Shown: positions 25,044 through 32,183 of the stretch, in pieces
Layout: each line of letters begins with the position of its first letter
How positions within the stretch are numbered: the first letter of the stretch is position 1
Notes under the pieces: model-generated
What the model saw: only the letters and a program-made list of their open reading frames with translations
What the model was told of the DNA's origin: nothing
Databases searched by the model: none
Program-made: the position numbers and the translations under genes
DNA from: a virus
Length of the DNA: 38,091 bases
Reading direction: 5' to 3' (one strand)
IMG/VR virus record: IMGVR_UViG_3300010370_000091
Location: 1 to 38,091 of that record

Positions 25044-25624
25044 GTTTTCCTAGTCTGTATAAAGGTGTGGAATGGTCCGCCAGAACCGTTGTCAAATCTG
25101 GCGCTGATAGTTAATGACTTTATTAAAACACGTTTCGCTGATGCTTGCACTATTTTTTTGTTGCTGGCATACATTTGCATAGCACCTAAACCATAATGCG
25201 CACCCGACCCGATGGCGTACAGATTGTTTGTGTCCATTTCTGTACTATAGTCTGCGTCTATTTGATAGATGACACCGTTGGCGCACACTAATGAATCTAT
25301 TGATGCTTCTGCTGGATTGGATTCGTATTGCGGTAGTCCTAAGCCGTTTTGTTCTAAACATTCTCTGTAGGCTGGTATGAATTGGCTGACCATAAACTTT
25401 GTTAGTTTTATACCGCCAAGTTTGGGAGGGAGTTGCGGCGGATTAAACACGTGTTGTATAATGTTTGCGCCACGTGTGTCGCCTGCTACACCTATGAAGT
25501 ATTTGCCTACGGTGATTATTTTTGATTGTGTCATTTTGCCGACACGTCCGTAGTCGTCTGTCCATTGGCTGTCTGAACCTATAGCGCAGTAATCTTCGCC
25601 TTGTATTGCTAGGATTGTTGTCAT
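25040..25624 (-). CDS. Proteasome/HslV-like Ntn-hydrolase peptidase
   Basis: This 194-residue protein begins MTTILAIQG, so removal of Met exposes a Thr as in proteasome beta subunits and HslV. All expected active-site positions are present, numbering from Met1. They are T2 (nucleophile), D18 in AIGSDSQ, K35 in MTQSKII, a GSG turn at 139-141 (YAIGSGAHYGLGAM), and D178/S181/G182 in ARFDNGSGGPF, the D-x-x-S-G-G element. The overall length suits an HslV-type subunit. It probably assembles into a ring and degrades protein or matures a phage product. No HslU-type unfoldase lies next to it, though two AAA+/RecA-fold ATPases are in the same arm. The setting, between primase and RusA with 4-nt overlaps, is unexpected. 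Confidence 0.88.
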   Translation of the reverse strand: MTTILAIQGEDYCAIGSDSQWTDDYGRVGKMTQSKIITVGKYFIGVAGDTRGANIIQHVFNPPQLPPKLGGIKLTKFMVSQFIPAYRECLEQNGLGLPQYESNPAEASIDSLVCANGVIYQIDADYSTEMDTNNLYAIGSGAHYGLGAMQMYASNKKIVQASAKRVLIKSLTISARFDNGSGGPFHTFIQTRKT

Positions 25625-26535
25625 GAGTGTACTCGTATCACTAGTTTGTCTATTTCTAGGTCGCCGTTGGGACGTAGATGATATTTACCCCACCGCCTGT
25701 CGGCGGTTTTGATAATGATTTTGGTTTGACTAGGGTTGAGTCCTGATTTGACACACTCGTAACCAAGTTTGGCTAGGGTTGATGAACGGTCTTTGGACGG
25801 TAGTGGTCCGTCACGCCAAATGACTTTGCCTAGCGGAGACAGAACTTGCATAGCCTCGTCTAATGTGGCATCATATTCTGTGTGCATAATCCCAGGTGCG
25901 GGTTTAATTACAGGTTTATAATGTGCCGCAAGGCGGGCGATGTCGGCTGGTGTGGTGCGATTAGCGATAGCCATAGAAACAAAGTCGCAGATATGTAGAA
26001 CTGATTGGAAGTCGTTGGGGTTTAGAACTCGTTGGTTGTGTGTGGTGTCGTCAATATAATTTGGGTATGGTAGGCGAACATAGTTGCCGTATTGTCCGTG
26101 TTTGAGTGTGGTTTGTTTGGGGTTTACTTCTGTGGCTGGTACGTCAGCGACCTGATGCGCAGCCAATAGCATGTTGCGCATAATCTCAGCGGACACTGGT
26201 TCTGTGGCGAACACCCAAACATGGTAACCTTTGGAACGTGAACGTTCTATCCACGAGATGACACCACCTGCACGTAGTGCGTCATGTAACTGTCGGGCTT
26301 GATGTAAAGATTGTTCTAATCCTAAGTCAAAATCTGAACAGCCCCACACAACTGACGGTACACCGTTTATGGGTACAATCGGATATACACCGATACGTTC
26401 CGAACCGTTTAGGTGACGTTCAAATGTGCCACGATTAAGTGGTAGTTTTGCGCAACCGCCACTGTCTGTGCCGTAAACGTCACCACGTCCACGAAACAAT
26501 TTAACATAATTGTCTAACAAATTTCCGTCTATCAT
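25621..26535 (-). CDS. AEP-type primase
   Basis: This 304-residue protein has archaeo-eukaryotic primase superfamily motifs. These are CSDFDLG (66-72) with the two acids of motif I, SRSKGYHVWVF (99-109) with the basic/His motif II, and GNYVRLPY (150-157) near motif III. The C-terminal part (KLGYECVKSGLNPSQTKIIIKTADRRW) resembles PriCT-type helical domains of phage and plasmid primases. It would make primers for replication. It follows a RecA-fold helicase, the usual partner. It overlaps the peptidase gene by 4 nt. Confidence 0.83.
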   Translation of the reverse strand: MIDGNLLDNYVKLFRGRGDVYGTDSGGCAKLPLNRGTFERHLNGSERIGVYPIVPINGVPSVVWGCSDFDLGLEQSLHQARQLHDALRAGGVISWIERSRSKGYHVWVFATEPVSAEIMRNMLLAAHQVADVPATEVNPKQTTLKHGQYGNYVRLPYPNYIDDTTHNQRVLNPNDFQSVLHICDFVSMAIANRTTPADIARLAAHYKPVIKPAPGIMHTEYDATLDEAMQVLSPLGKVIWRDGPLPSKDRSSTLAKLGYECVKSGLNPSQTKIIIKTADRRWGKYHLRPNGDLEIDKLVIRVHS

Positions 26536-26544
26536 ATACCCCCT

Positions 26545-27621
26545 TTACCAATCTGTGAGAATTTCTTGCATGGATAATTGTTCTACTTCGGGTTGCACAA
26601 TGTTTTCTTCAAGTCGGTATGGTAGCACCCCGTTCTCCAACCGTTTCAACCGACCTGTTCCTGCTTCAATTAAAAAGTCCATATCGTCCAACAGGACGGA
26701 CGCAGGACGTTTACATTTAACCAAGTTTAACGTAACAGTATCCATGTGAATACGCAGATTGTATTGCAATTCTTCTATCTTGGACATGATTCGTTCAGCG
26801 TTTGATGCTTTATCTAATTTTTCTTGCAGTTCACGAATGTGTCCTTCTATTTCAAATCGTTTACGGCGTACACCAACAATGTGTGTTGCTTGTTGTTCAC
26901 CACCGTAAGCACCTGAACTAATAGTCATTTTACGTCCGTCAGCACCTGCTGTACGGCTGGACTGGTGCAATACGATTAGCGGAATATTGTGACGTTTACC
27001 GAACGCTTTAATGCTGTTGGCTTTTGACGGTACGTCTTCGCCACCACCTGTAATCAAATCCAAGTAGTCCACAACGATTAGTTGTGGGTCACCTAGTACG
27101 TCTATTGTTTCCGATAATGCACGTTCCATTTCAATCAGCGACACAGTTTGGTCAAACACCGCCAAGTTCGGGAAATGTTCTAATGCTGTGTTGCGTAACA
27201 GTTCAATGGATTGTCTGTCGTTTTGTGATATGCGTTCTTCAAGAATGTTTGCGTCAATGCCGTGAGTTACGCAAGCAAGTTTAATCAATGTTAATGTTCG
27301 TGGCTCATCGGGACAAAAGTAGATTACACGTTTGTCTTTGTTCGCCACAAGAATCTGTAGCAACGCCAATGTTTTACCGCTATGACTATAGCCGTTTATA
27401 ATGCACATCTCTGATGGTGCAATACCACGCATCTGTGCATCTATCTCATGGAAACCTAGATAGATTCTTTCTTGTGGTGATTGCGCCCAATGAACATAAT
27501 CATCTGCGGCTTTATGTAATGGTGTGTAATACGCTAATGATGCCGTAGACAAGTCGGGCGTGGGAAGAATTTCCCCACGCCCCAACTTTGCCCAACGACC
27601 CACATAATCGGGGTCGGTCAC
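26545..27621 (-). CDS. RecA-fold replicative helicase (DnaB-like)
   Basis: This 358-residue protein has a RecA/DnaB C-terminal-type ATPase: Walker A GYSHSGKT (77-84), a catalytic-acid region PDEPRTL (104-110), Walker B LIVVDYLD (181-188), and motif H3 IPLIVLHQSSR (213-223) with a sensor Gln. There is no DnaB N-terminal domain. Residues 1-60 only resemble a short linker. It probably encircles DNA at the fork with the primase encoded next. It begins 3 nt after the upstream gene's stop. Confidence 0.88.
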   Translation of the reverse strand: MTDPDYVGRWAKLGRGEILPTPDLSTASLAYYTPLHKAADDYVHWAQSPQERIYLGFHEIDAQMRGIAPSEMCIINGYSHSGKTLALLQILVANKDKRVIYFCPDEPRTLTLIKLACVTHGIDANILEERISQNDRQSIELLRNTALEHFPNLAVFDQTVSLIEMERALSETIDVLGDPQLIVVDYLDLITGGGEDVPSKANSIKAFGKRHNIPLIVLHQSSRTAGADGRKMTISSGAYGGEQQATHIVGVRRKRFEIEGHIRELQEKLDKASNAERIMSKIEELQYNLRIHMDTVTLNLVKCKRPASVLLDDMDFLIEAGTGRLKRLENGVLPYRLEENIVQPEVEQLSMQEILTDW

Positions 27622-27624
27622 AGG

Positions 27625-28071
27625 TTACCGCCTAACTCGTGGTTCCCAAAACGCTTCTGTACCCGTAGTGGATTTGAACCAAGGACGTTTAGGATTGACC
27701 GCTAAACCGTCACGGTTATCCCAAACTTCGGTAACACCTTTCTTTGCACATTCAGTATGCAACCATGCTGGGATTGGACCATGTTGCGTACCTTTGATAC
27801 GAACCTGACCACCTTGCGCTGGTTGAAACACTGGCTGTGCTGGCTGTGTTACTACCTGACTATTCGGGAACGCTTGAACCAACATTTCTTCTTGCGTTGG
27901 TGCTTCGCCCGTCATACCCATTTTGGCAAACAATGCGTCTACCGTTGCGTCCAATGCCAAGACAAAATTAGCAATATTCATTTGAATATCATCTGTCTTT
28001 GGTGTTATATCAGCAGCAATCTTACCTGCAACCTGAATAACGATTGATTGGTCTCTGTTTACTGTAGTAAT
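27625..28071 (-). CDS. Small replication-operon protein, apparent ATT start
   Basis: This 148-residue reading starts at ATT (28071-28069), with AGGAG 6 nt upstream and an in-frame stop just before that. The first in-frame ATG is 30 codons later (27981) and has no ribosome site. The extra N-terminus reads TTVNRDQSIVIQVAGKIAAD, folds sensibly and runs straight into the ATG-started part, arguing that it is translated. The C-terminal half has a Pro/Gln-rich linker and a basic domain (RIKGTQHGPIPAWLHTECA to the WFKSTTGTEAFWEP end). The product may be a single-stranded-DNA-binding or helicase-loading factor. The family is not recognised. A G-to-T sequencing error at the start is an alternative. Confidence 0.65.
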   Translation of the reverse strand: MTTVNRDQSIVIQVAGKIAADITPKTDDIQMNIANFVLALDATVDALFAKMGMTGEAPTQEEMLVQAFPNSQVVTQPAQPVFQPAQGGQVRIKGTQHGPIPAWLHTECAKKGVTEVWDNRDGLAVNPKRPWFKSTTGTEAFWEPRVRR

Positions 28072-28104
28072 AACTATCTCCTATCTGTTTGTTGTTGTGA
28101 ACTA

Positions 28105-28113
28105 ACTATAGCA
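28105..28113 (-). promoter_or_regulatory. Extended -10 promoter candidate for replication operon
   Basis: On the leftward strand TGCTATAGT is an extended -10 (TG, one base, TATAGT). It lies 34 nt upstream of the ATT start at 28071, with the stop of the Cas4-like gene just before it. No clear -35 is present, as expected for extended -10 promoters. Confidence 0.42.
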
Positions 28114-28118
28114 TACCC

Positions 28119-28925
28119 TTATTCAACGTCATGGCAATTGAAAGCGCCTTTGCAGACACTCCAAAAAGAACACCATGACTCTGAACATAACGCACTTTCA
28201 TCATTTGTTATCCATTGATTATCTACACCAGTTCGTAACGCCATATTTACAGCACCACGAACATGATGTTTTAACCAATTCCAATGTTCAGCACCCCGAT
28301 AAATTGGCACAATCTGTGCCTTCGGGTCTAGTTGCCGAATCATTACACCATAATTAAACTTCGGTTGAACGTCCAACTGTTGAGATATCGCATAAGTATA
28401 AACAGTTGGTTGAATAGCGGACTTCTGTTTACTGGATTGACTATAGGTACGTTTAGCGGTTTTCCAATCCCAAACAAGACCGTCATCATCAACATAATCT
28501 ATTGTACCTTCAAGCCATACAGCGTAACCGTTCACGTCAATGCCAAGCGGTGTTTTAAACGGCAACTCTGATTTGCCACCCAATTTTACTTTAGGTAAAA
28601 TTGTATCGTAAAAAGCCTTTGACATTGATTCCAAATATTGTGGAATATCTTCCTGAACAATGTTTGTTTTCTTGTAGTTCGTTGTTTCTAAAGATTCATA
28701 ATCATTGGCAACAACGTCTAACATATCAACAAACTTTGAAGCCGTTCCGTTTAGGACGGCTTCAATACCTGTATGGATTGCTGTACCTATAATAGTTGCG
28801 TCAGAACCTGTGCGGAACTCTGGACGAACTAAACCAAGTCTGGCACGTTCTGGGCAAATAGCCATATCACCAAGCCAAGACTGTCTGACATAAACTATTT
28901 TATTAAGTTCGTCTACCCGCATCAT
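28119..28925 (-). CDS. Cas4/RecB-like Fe-S PD-(D/E)XK nuclease
   Basis: This 268-residue protein has the PD-(D/E)XK exonuclease core: H51 (GTAIHTGIE), D143 (EGTIDYVD), D153-W-K155 (VWDWKTAKRT), Q172 (QPTVYTYA). It also has a four-Cys cluster site typical of Cas4/AddB: C24 (MAICPERARL) and C247, C252, C258 near the C-terminus (LCSESWCSFWSVCKG), with a further C264. It probably degrades DNA from ends to support phage recombination. There is no CRISPR array in the window. Two adjacent ATG codons make the start 28925 or 28922, and the second has the better spacing from AGGAG. Confidence 0.85.
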   Translation of the reverse strand: MMRVDELNKIVYVRQSWLGDMAICPERARLGLVRPEFRTGSDATIIGTAIHTGIEAVLNGTASKFVDMLDVVANDYESLETTNYKKTNIVQEDIPQYLESMSKAFYDTILPKVKLGGKSELPFKTPLGIDVNGYAVWLEGTIDYVDDDGLVWDWKTAKRTYSQSSKQKSAIQPTVYTYAISQQLDVQPKFNYGVMIRQLDPKAQIVPIYRGAEHWNWLKHHVRGAVNMALRTGVDNQWITNDESALCSESWCSFWSVCKGAFNCHDVE

Positions 28926-28932
28926 TTCTCCT

Positions 28933-28995
28933 TTAGATATTAAGTAATAGAATATAAATAAAAGTTAATACAATTACAGCATAGACAATTCTCAT
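28933..28995 (-). CDS. Possible 20-residue membrane peptide
   Basis: This 20-codon open frame (MRIVYAVIVLTFIYILLLNI) is essentially one hydrophobic helix. The start overlaps the upstream stop (ATGA), with a weak GGAAAG upstream, and the stop falls just before the ribosome site of the Cas4-like gene. It is too short to be sure, though the coupling and composition are suggestive of a micro-membrane protein. Confidence 0.42.
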   Translation of the reverse strand: MRIVYAVIVLTFIYILLLNI

Positions 28996-29147
28996 AGTCT
29001 ACTTTCCAAATTAGGGAACTCTAGTTTAATTTTAGCCCATAACTTTTGGGCTTTTTCACTAGGGTCGTTTCTTATTTCATTGTAAACTTTCTTTTTATGT
29101 TTCCAAAGTCTTTCATTCATTTCTTCTACTGTTTCATTTTCTCTCAT
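28992..29147 (-). CDS. Small basic helical protein
   Basis: This 51-codon gene is Lys/Glu/Arg-rich (MRENETVEEMNERLWKHKKK, then ending KLEFPNLESRL). It has no recognised domain. It sits between the HTH protein and the Cas4-like nuclease with a 4-nt ATGA overlap to the short membrane peptide. It may bind DNA or a host factor. Confidence 0.65.
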   Translation of the reverse strand: MRENETVEEMNERLWKHKKKVYNEIRNDPSEKAQKLWAKIKLEFPNLESRL

Positions 29148-29151
29148 GGTT

Positions 29152-29763
29152 CTAGTATACCTTTCTGTTGTTTGACTTCTTGATGTCTCTGCTAACTCTG
29201 AACAGTTTTTTCCAATAGGTCATAGTGGTTTTGCCTGTTTGGAACAAACGGGCAATAGCGGAATAGTTCTTTCCTTCGGTTTCAATCATCAATGTACTAA
29301 AGTTCCGAAACTGTTCTTCGGTCATAACATGTTTATGTTTATTGACACTGACAGCACAGATGAACTGTTCCAATGAAACATTGAGCCGTTTCAATATATC
29401 TATAATGTGCAGCGATGGGTGCTGATGGGCGGCAGCCATTACACTGTCACGAATCAGTTTCCATTTCTGTAAATTGGTGTAGGATTCAGGGAACTGTAAT
29501 GGCACAATGTCGGATTCATTAGCATAATAGATTCCGCCATATTCTGCCCACAGGTCGTGAACATATAGTAATGTTTCCAAATATTCTAGGATTGTTTCAT
29601 CAGTCCATTCGTGACTTTTGACATAACCCAAGATTTCGGCTATTCGTTCACCCTGCCACATGTCAAACACAGCATCTTTAGATACCATGACTGACTTGGC
29701 AGGGCGAACGTCACATAAACATGATTCATCGTGTGTTGCCACACCGCATTGTTCTACGGTCAT
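29152..29763 (-). CDS. Protein with C-terminal helix-turn-helix
   Basis: This protein has 203 residues from the ATG that follows AGGAG by 6 nt. The longer in-frame reading upstream is another gene's territory. Residues 1-20 include a Cys cluster (C6, C15, C17). The middle is acidic and helical. The C-terminus (LMIETEGKNYSAIARLFQTGKTTMTYWKKLF) is a helix-turn-helix like those of phage transcription or packaging regulators. It probably binds DNA, and the position ahead of the Cas4 and helicase genes suits a regulator. Its start overlaps the upstream stop (ATGA). Confidence 0.78.
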   Translation of the reverse strand: MTVEQCGVATHDESCLCDVRPAKSVMVSKDAVFDMWQGERIAEILGYVKSHEWTDETILEYLETLLYVHDLWAEYGGIYYANESDIVPLQFPESYTNLQKWKLIRDSVMAAAHQHPSLHIIDILKRLNVSLEQFICAVSVNKHKHVMTEEQFRNFSTLMIETEGKNYSAIARLFQTGKTTMTYWKKLFRVSRDIKKSNNRKVY

Positions 29764-29906
29764 AATGACTCCTTTCGTAATTTTGTTATAAGTGTATTTA
29801 GTTGTTCTTCGGAACACAAAGATGATATACAGCCGACAAGATATTCAACGGCTAAATCACCCCACCCTGCTCGGGCTAATCGTGTTATCTCGTTTTCTTT
29901 GTTCAT
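29760..29906 (-). CDS. Small protein of unknown function
   Basis: This 48-codon gene (MNKENEITRLARAGWGDLA, a hydrophobic segment VEYLVGCISSLCSEEQ, and a basic end) is coupled by ATGA to the gene on each side. It contains two Cys residues four apart. No family is recognised. Its ends match those of its neighbours exactly, which supports it. Confidence 0.72.
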   Translation of the reverse strand: MNKENEITRLARAGWGDLAVEYLVGCISSLCSEEQLNTLITKLRKESL

Positions 29907-30103
29907 TTTATTGCGTCCCACCAATCATCTTCTTGTTCATTCTCAAACTCCACAATTAATTCTTCCATAATGCTATGTCCAAGTTCAATACACGCTTCCG
30001 ATAGTTGTGTACCGATTTCTTCCATAACATAATCACATTGGTCGTCCGTCCAATCAGGACGGTAACCTTTAATATCTTCACCTAACCATTTAATGACTAT
30101 CAT
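29903..30103 (-). CDS. Acidic small protein
   Basis: This 66-residue protein is very acidic in its C-terminal half (ELIVEFENEQEDDWWDAIK) and has a leading basic patch. No domain is recognised. Acidic micro-proteins of this kind in phage early operons often bind host enzymes, but that is only an analogy. It starts in the upstream stop (TAATG) and ends with ATGA into the next gene. Confidence 0.75.
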   Translation of the reverse strand: MIVIKWLGEDIKGYRPDWTDDQCDYVMEEIGTQLSEACIELGHSIMEELIVEFENEQEDDWWDAIK

Positions 30104-30315
30104 TATTTATCTCCGTTTCTGTAGTTGTCCCAGTCTATCTGATATTCTATGTTTTCGTTTATTATATCTAGGTCATCGTGTAATGCGAACGCCGCAGCGC
30201 TGATGCCGTGCGTTATACGATTATCTAACAGTTCGTATAACAAAACTTCGGCTTCATCTTCATCATTTGCATATACATCAAACGAAATACTGAACGTACC
30301 ACGATATAGATTCAT
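30103..30315 (-). CDS. Small acidic beta-rich protein
   Basis: This 70-residue protein (LYRGTFSISFDVYANDEDEAEVLL, helix, then a short acidic C-terminus) has the beta-alpha pattern of a small ferredoxin-like or DUF-type phage protein. No family is named. It is coupled to the upstream zinc-knuckle gene (ATGA) and to the downstream gene (TAATG). Confidence 0.75.
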   Translation of the reverse strand: MNLYRGTFSISFDVYANDEDEAEVLLYELLDNRITHGISAAAFALHDDLDIINENIEYQIDWDNYRNGDK

Positions 30316-30482
30316 TCCGATTCCTTTCCGAAACCGCTAGGTTTCTTAGATAAACGCATAACCCCATGCTTGGTACACATAGGTTTATCCGTCATGCGGA
30401 CATGGATTTCAACACCATGCCTACACAACGAACATTCATAATAACCTTTCGGATATAACGTATTACCTTTAGGTGTTTTCAT
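30312..30482 (-). CDS. Small zinc-knuckle protein
   Basis: This 56-codon gene has YYECSLCRHGVEIHV followed by MCTKHGVM. C17/C20 and C36/H39 form a plausible zinc site. The start overlaps the upstream stop (TAATG), and the stop overlaps the next start (ATGA). It is one of several metal-knuckle micro-proteins in this arm. A regulatory or anti-host role is conjecture. Confidence 0.75.
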   Translation of the reverse strand: MKTPKGNTLYPKGYYECSLCRHGVEIHVRMTDKPMCTKHGVMRLSKKPSGFGKESE

Positions 30483-31096
30483 TATTTCTCCGTTTCTGTT
30501 TTAAGGAACTCCTCAATTTCACTAACCAACTGCACCCCATCTTCTTCCGCATTATAATCCTGAACCGCTTTCAATATTTTCTCCAATAACGTATTCATTT
30601 TCTCTATCGTTTCAGGTGTTCGCCCCTCGTTCTCAATATCTTCACCCATAGAGTTCATCACTTCCATGATTTCCTCTTCGGGAACAAGATTATGTTGAAC
30701 AGCAAACTCCATAACACCAGCGATAAAAGTTGCTTCGTTATATGATTCGGCTACACGTTGCAAGAATCCGCTCATCAACCATTTGACAAACGTATCAGGA
30801 ACATCACCGTCCTCACCGTCACCAGCATCAGTGACAACAACAACATTACCACGAATTTCCTGACGAAACAAAGCACTAGCAAGCCAATTCATTTCCGAAT
30901 CCTTGACTAGTCCTTCATCATCGCAATAACCAACCAACTCAAACGGCTCATCGGTGTCACGTTTCTGCGCAAAAATACGCACAGCCTCAATGTTACCACC
31001 AACCAACGACTGAATTGATTCCAACCCATTAACTACAACAGGTTCAGGTTCAACACCCGTACCCGACTTCAATAACACTGCTGATACTGCACTCAT
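30482..31096 (-). CDS. DUF3846-like protein
   Basis: This 204-residue protein's N-terminal region (ESIQSLVGGNIEAVRIF, then GYCDDEGLVKDSEMNWLASALF, then IRGNVVVVTD) follows the DUF3846 pattern found in phage and plasmid proteins of unknown role. Residues 120-204 form an acidic helical extension not needed for that domain. It lies in the early operon between micro-proteins. Confidence 0.82.
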   Translation of the reverse strand: MSAVSAVLLKSGTGVEPEPVVVNGLESIQSLVGGNIEAVRIFAQKRDTDEPFELVGYCDDEGLVKDSEMNWLASALFRQEIRGNVVVVTDAGDGEDGDVPDTFVKWLMSGFLQRVAESYNEATFIAGVMEFAVQHNLVPEEEIMEVMNSMGEDIENEGRTPETIEKMNTLLEKILKAVQDYNAEEDGVQLVSEIEEFLKTETEK

Positions 31097-31100
31097 TACA

Positions 31101-31244
31101 TTACCACCCTTTCATAAGTAGTTTGATTATTATATTTATAACACATAACGCAACTAACATTTGATACGCTTTCGCAAACAAACGTTTACTAGGCGTATCA
31201 TTCTCTAACCAGTATGCTATCCTTGACCACCATTCCTCTATCAT
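31101..31244 (-). CDS. Small membrane protein
   Basis: This 47-codon gene has a polar, Trp-rich start (MIEEWWSRIAYWLEND), a short basic segment, and a C-terminal transmembrane helix (MLVALCVINIIIKLLMKGW). The start overlaps the stop of the MoxR-partner-like gene (ATGA). It may target host membranes or anchor a complex. Confidence 0.7.
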   Translation of the reverse strand: MIEEWWSRIAYWLENDTPSKRLFAKAYQMLVALCVINIIIKLLMKGW

Positions 31245-32086
31245 ATTAACCCCAATCCTGTAATTGTGGACATAATGAACTTCATACCATCTTCCTCAAA
31301 GTTGCCAGTGCCTGACTCAAAGTTATCAATCACAACGTCCGCATTAACATGCGATTTCAACTTGCAATTAGACGCTGAACCGTAACTTTTGCCAATAATT
31401 TTCTTAGCCTCACCCCACTTGGACATCTCCATATTAGAGAACGAGATACGCCTAAGCATAGACGGGTGAGCAATTGCGAACATCAAATTATCAATGTCCA
31501 ACAACTGTTGCGAATCATGCAACTTCGTAAGCATACTATGATAATGACCACCACTAGCGGTTGCAATCTCGCTGTAGACTTCAACACCGACACCCATACG
31601 GTTAATGATATCAACCAACGAACATATCATCGCACCACGCTGACGGATTGTCTCTGCTGAAATATTGTAATTAACTGTACCATTAATTAACAATCGCACA
31701 ACACGCCCCATGCGTGTTTGTGGCACATCAACATAATCAACCATACACTCAGGGTCGCCAATGAGATAACGGTCAATGTCACCTGACTCGCCAGTGATAT
31801 TGAACTTAGTCTCAAACATGTTACCGAACGTAGCGCTAATGATATTGTCCAACGAGTTAATCAACTTATCAACTTCGGGACGTATCTCATGCCAACCACG
31901 TGTACCTAAATCGCAGGCTTCGTCCAAACTAGCGGAACCAGCCCAAGAGTTATTATCACGTTTATCGGACGACTTACGTTTCGTATTACTACGAGCATGC
32001 ACCAGCAAATCCGCTAATGTGTCGTATTCCTCAGTCCAAACGCTATATGTTCCGTGTCCATTATATGTGTGCATAAACTGTCTCAT
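31241..32086 (-). CDS. MoxR-ATPase partner protein (DUF7192-like)
   Basis: The ATG at 32086 is preceded by GGAG with 6 nt spacing and gives 281 residues. An upstream GTG (32140) has no such site. The protein lacks a named motif, but NNSWAGSASLDEACDLGTRGW and the C-terminal FESGTGNFEEDGMKFI resemble uncharacterised proteins coded beside MoxR-type ATPases in phages. A substrate or adaptor of the ATPase gene just upstream is the likely role, by gene neighbourhood. I am unsure of the family name. Confidence 0.75.
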   Translation of the reverse strand: MRQFMHTYNGHGTYSVWTEEYDTLADLLVHARSNTKRKSSDKRDNNSWAGSASLDEACDLGTRGWHEIRPEVDKLINSLDNIISATFGNMFETKFNITGESGDIDRYLIGDPECMVDYVDVPQTRMGRVVRLLINGTVNYNISAETIRQRGAMICSLVDIINRMGVGVEVYSEIATASGGHYHSMLTKLHDSQQLLDIDNLMFAIAHPSMLRRISFSNMEMSKWGEAKKIIGKSYGSASNCKLKSHVNADVVIDNFESGTGNFEEDGMKFIMSTITGLGLI

Positions 32087-32120
32087 AATATCTCCAATCG
32101 TAGTTGTTGTTGTTTCCCTA

Positions 32121-32147
32121 ACTTTAACATACCAGTCCACGTCCGCA
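32121..32147 (-). repeat. Divergent copy of the GGACGTG/GTTGAAGT element
   Basis: The leftward strand reads GGACGTGGACTGG then TGTTAAAGT, resembling the element at 33547, 34490, 34807 and 34878, and lies 35 nt ahead of the start at 32086. It is the weakest copy. Confidence 0.35.
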
Positions 32148-32183
32148 GGGAAGGAAACGAACGTGAACTGGTAGTCACGAACG

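Noticed and set aside
29764-29817. Upstream start for the HTH gene
   Set aside because: It would overlap the 48-codon gene, and the internal ATG has AGGAG.
32087-32140. GTG start extending the MoxR partner gene
   Set aside because: There is no ribosome site, while ATG at 32086 has GGAG at good spacing.
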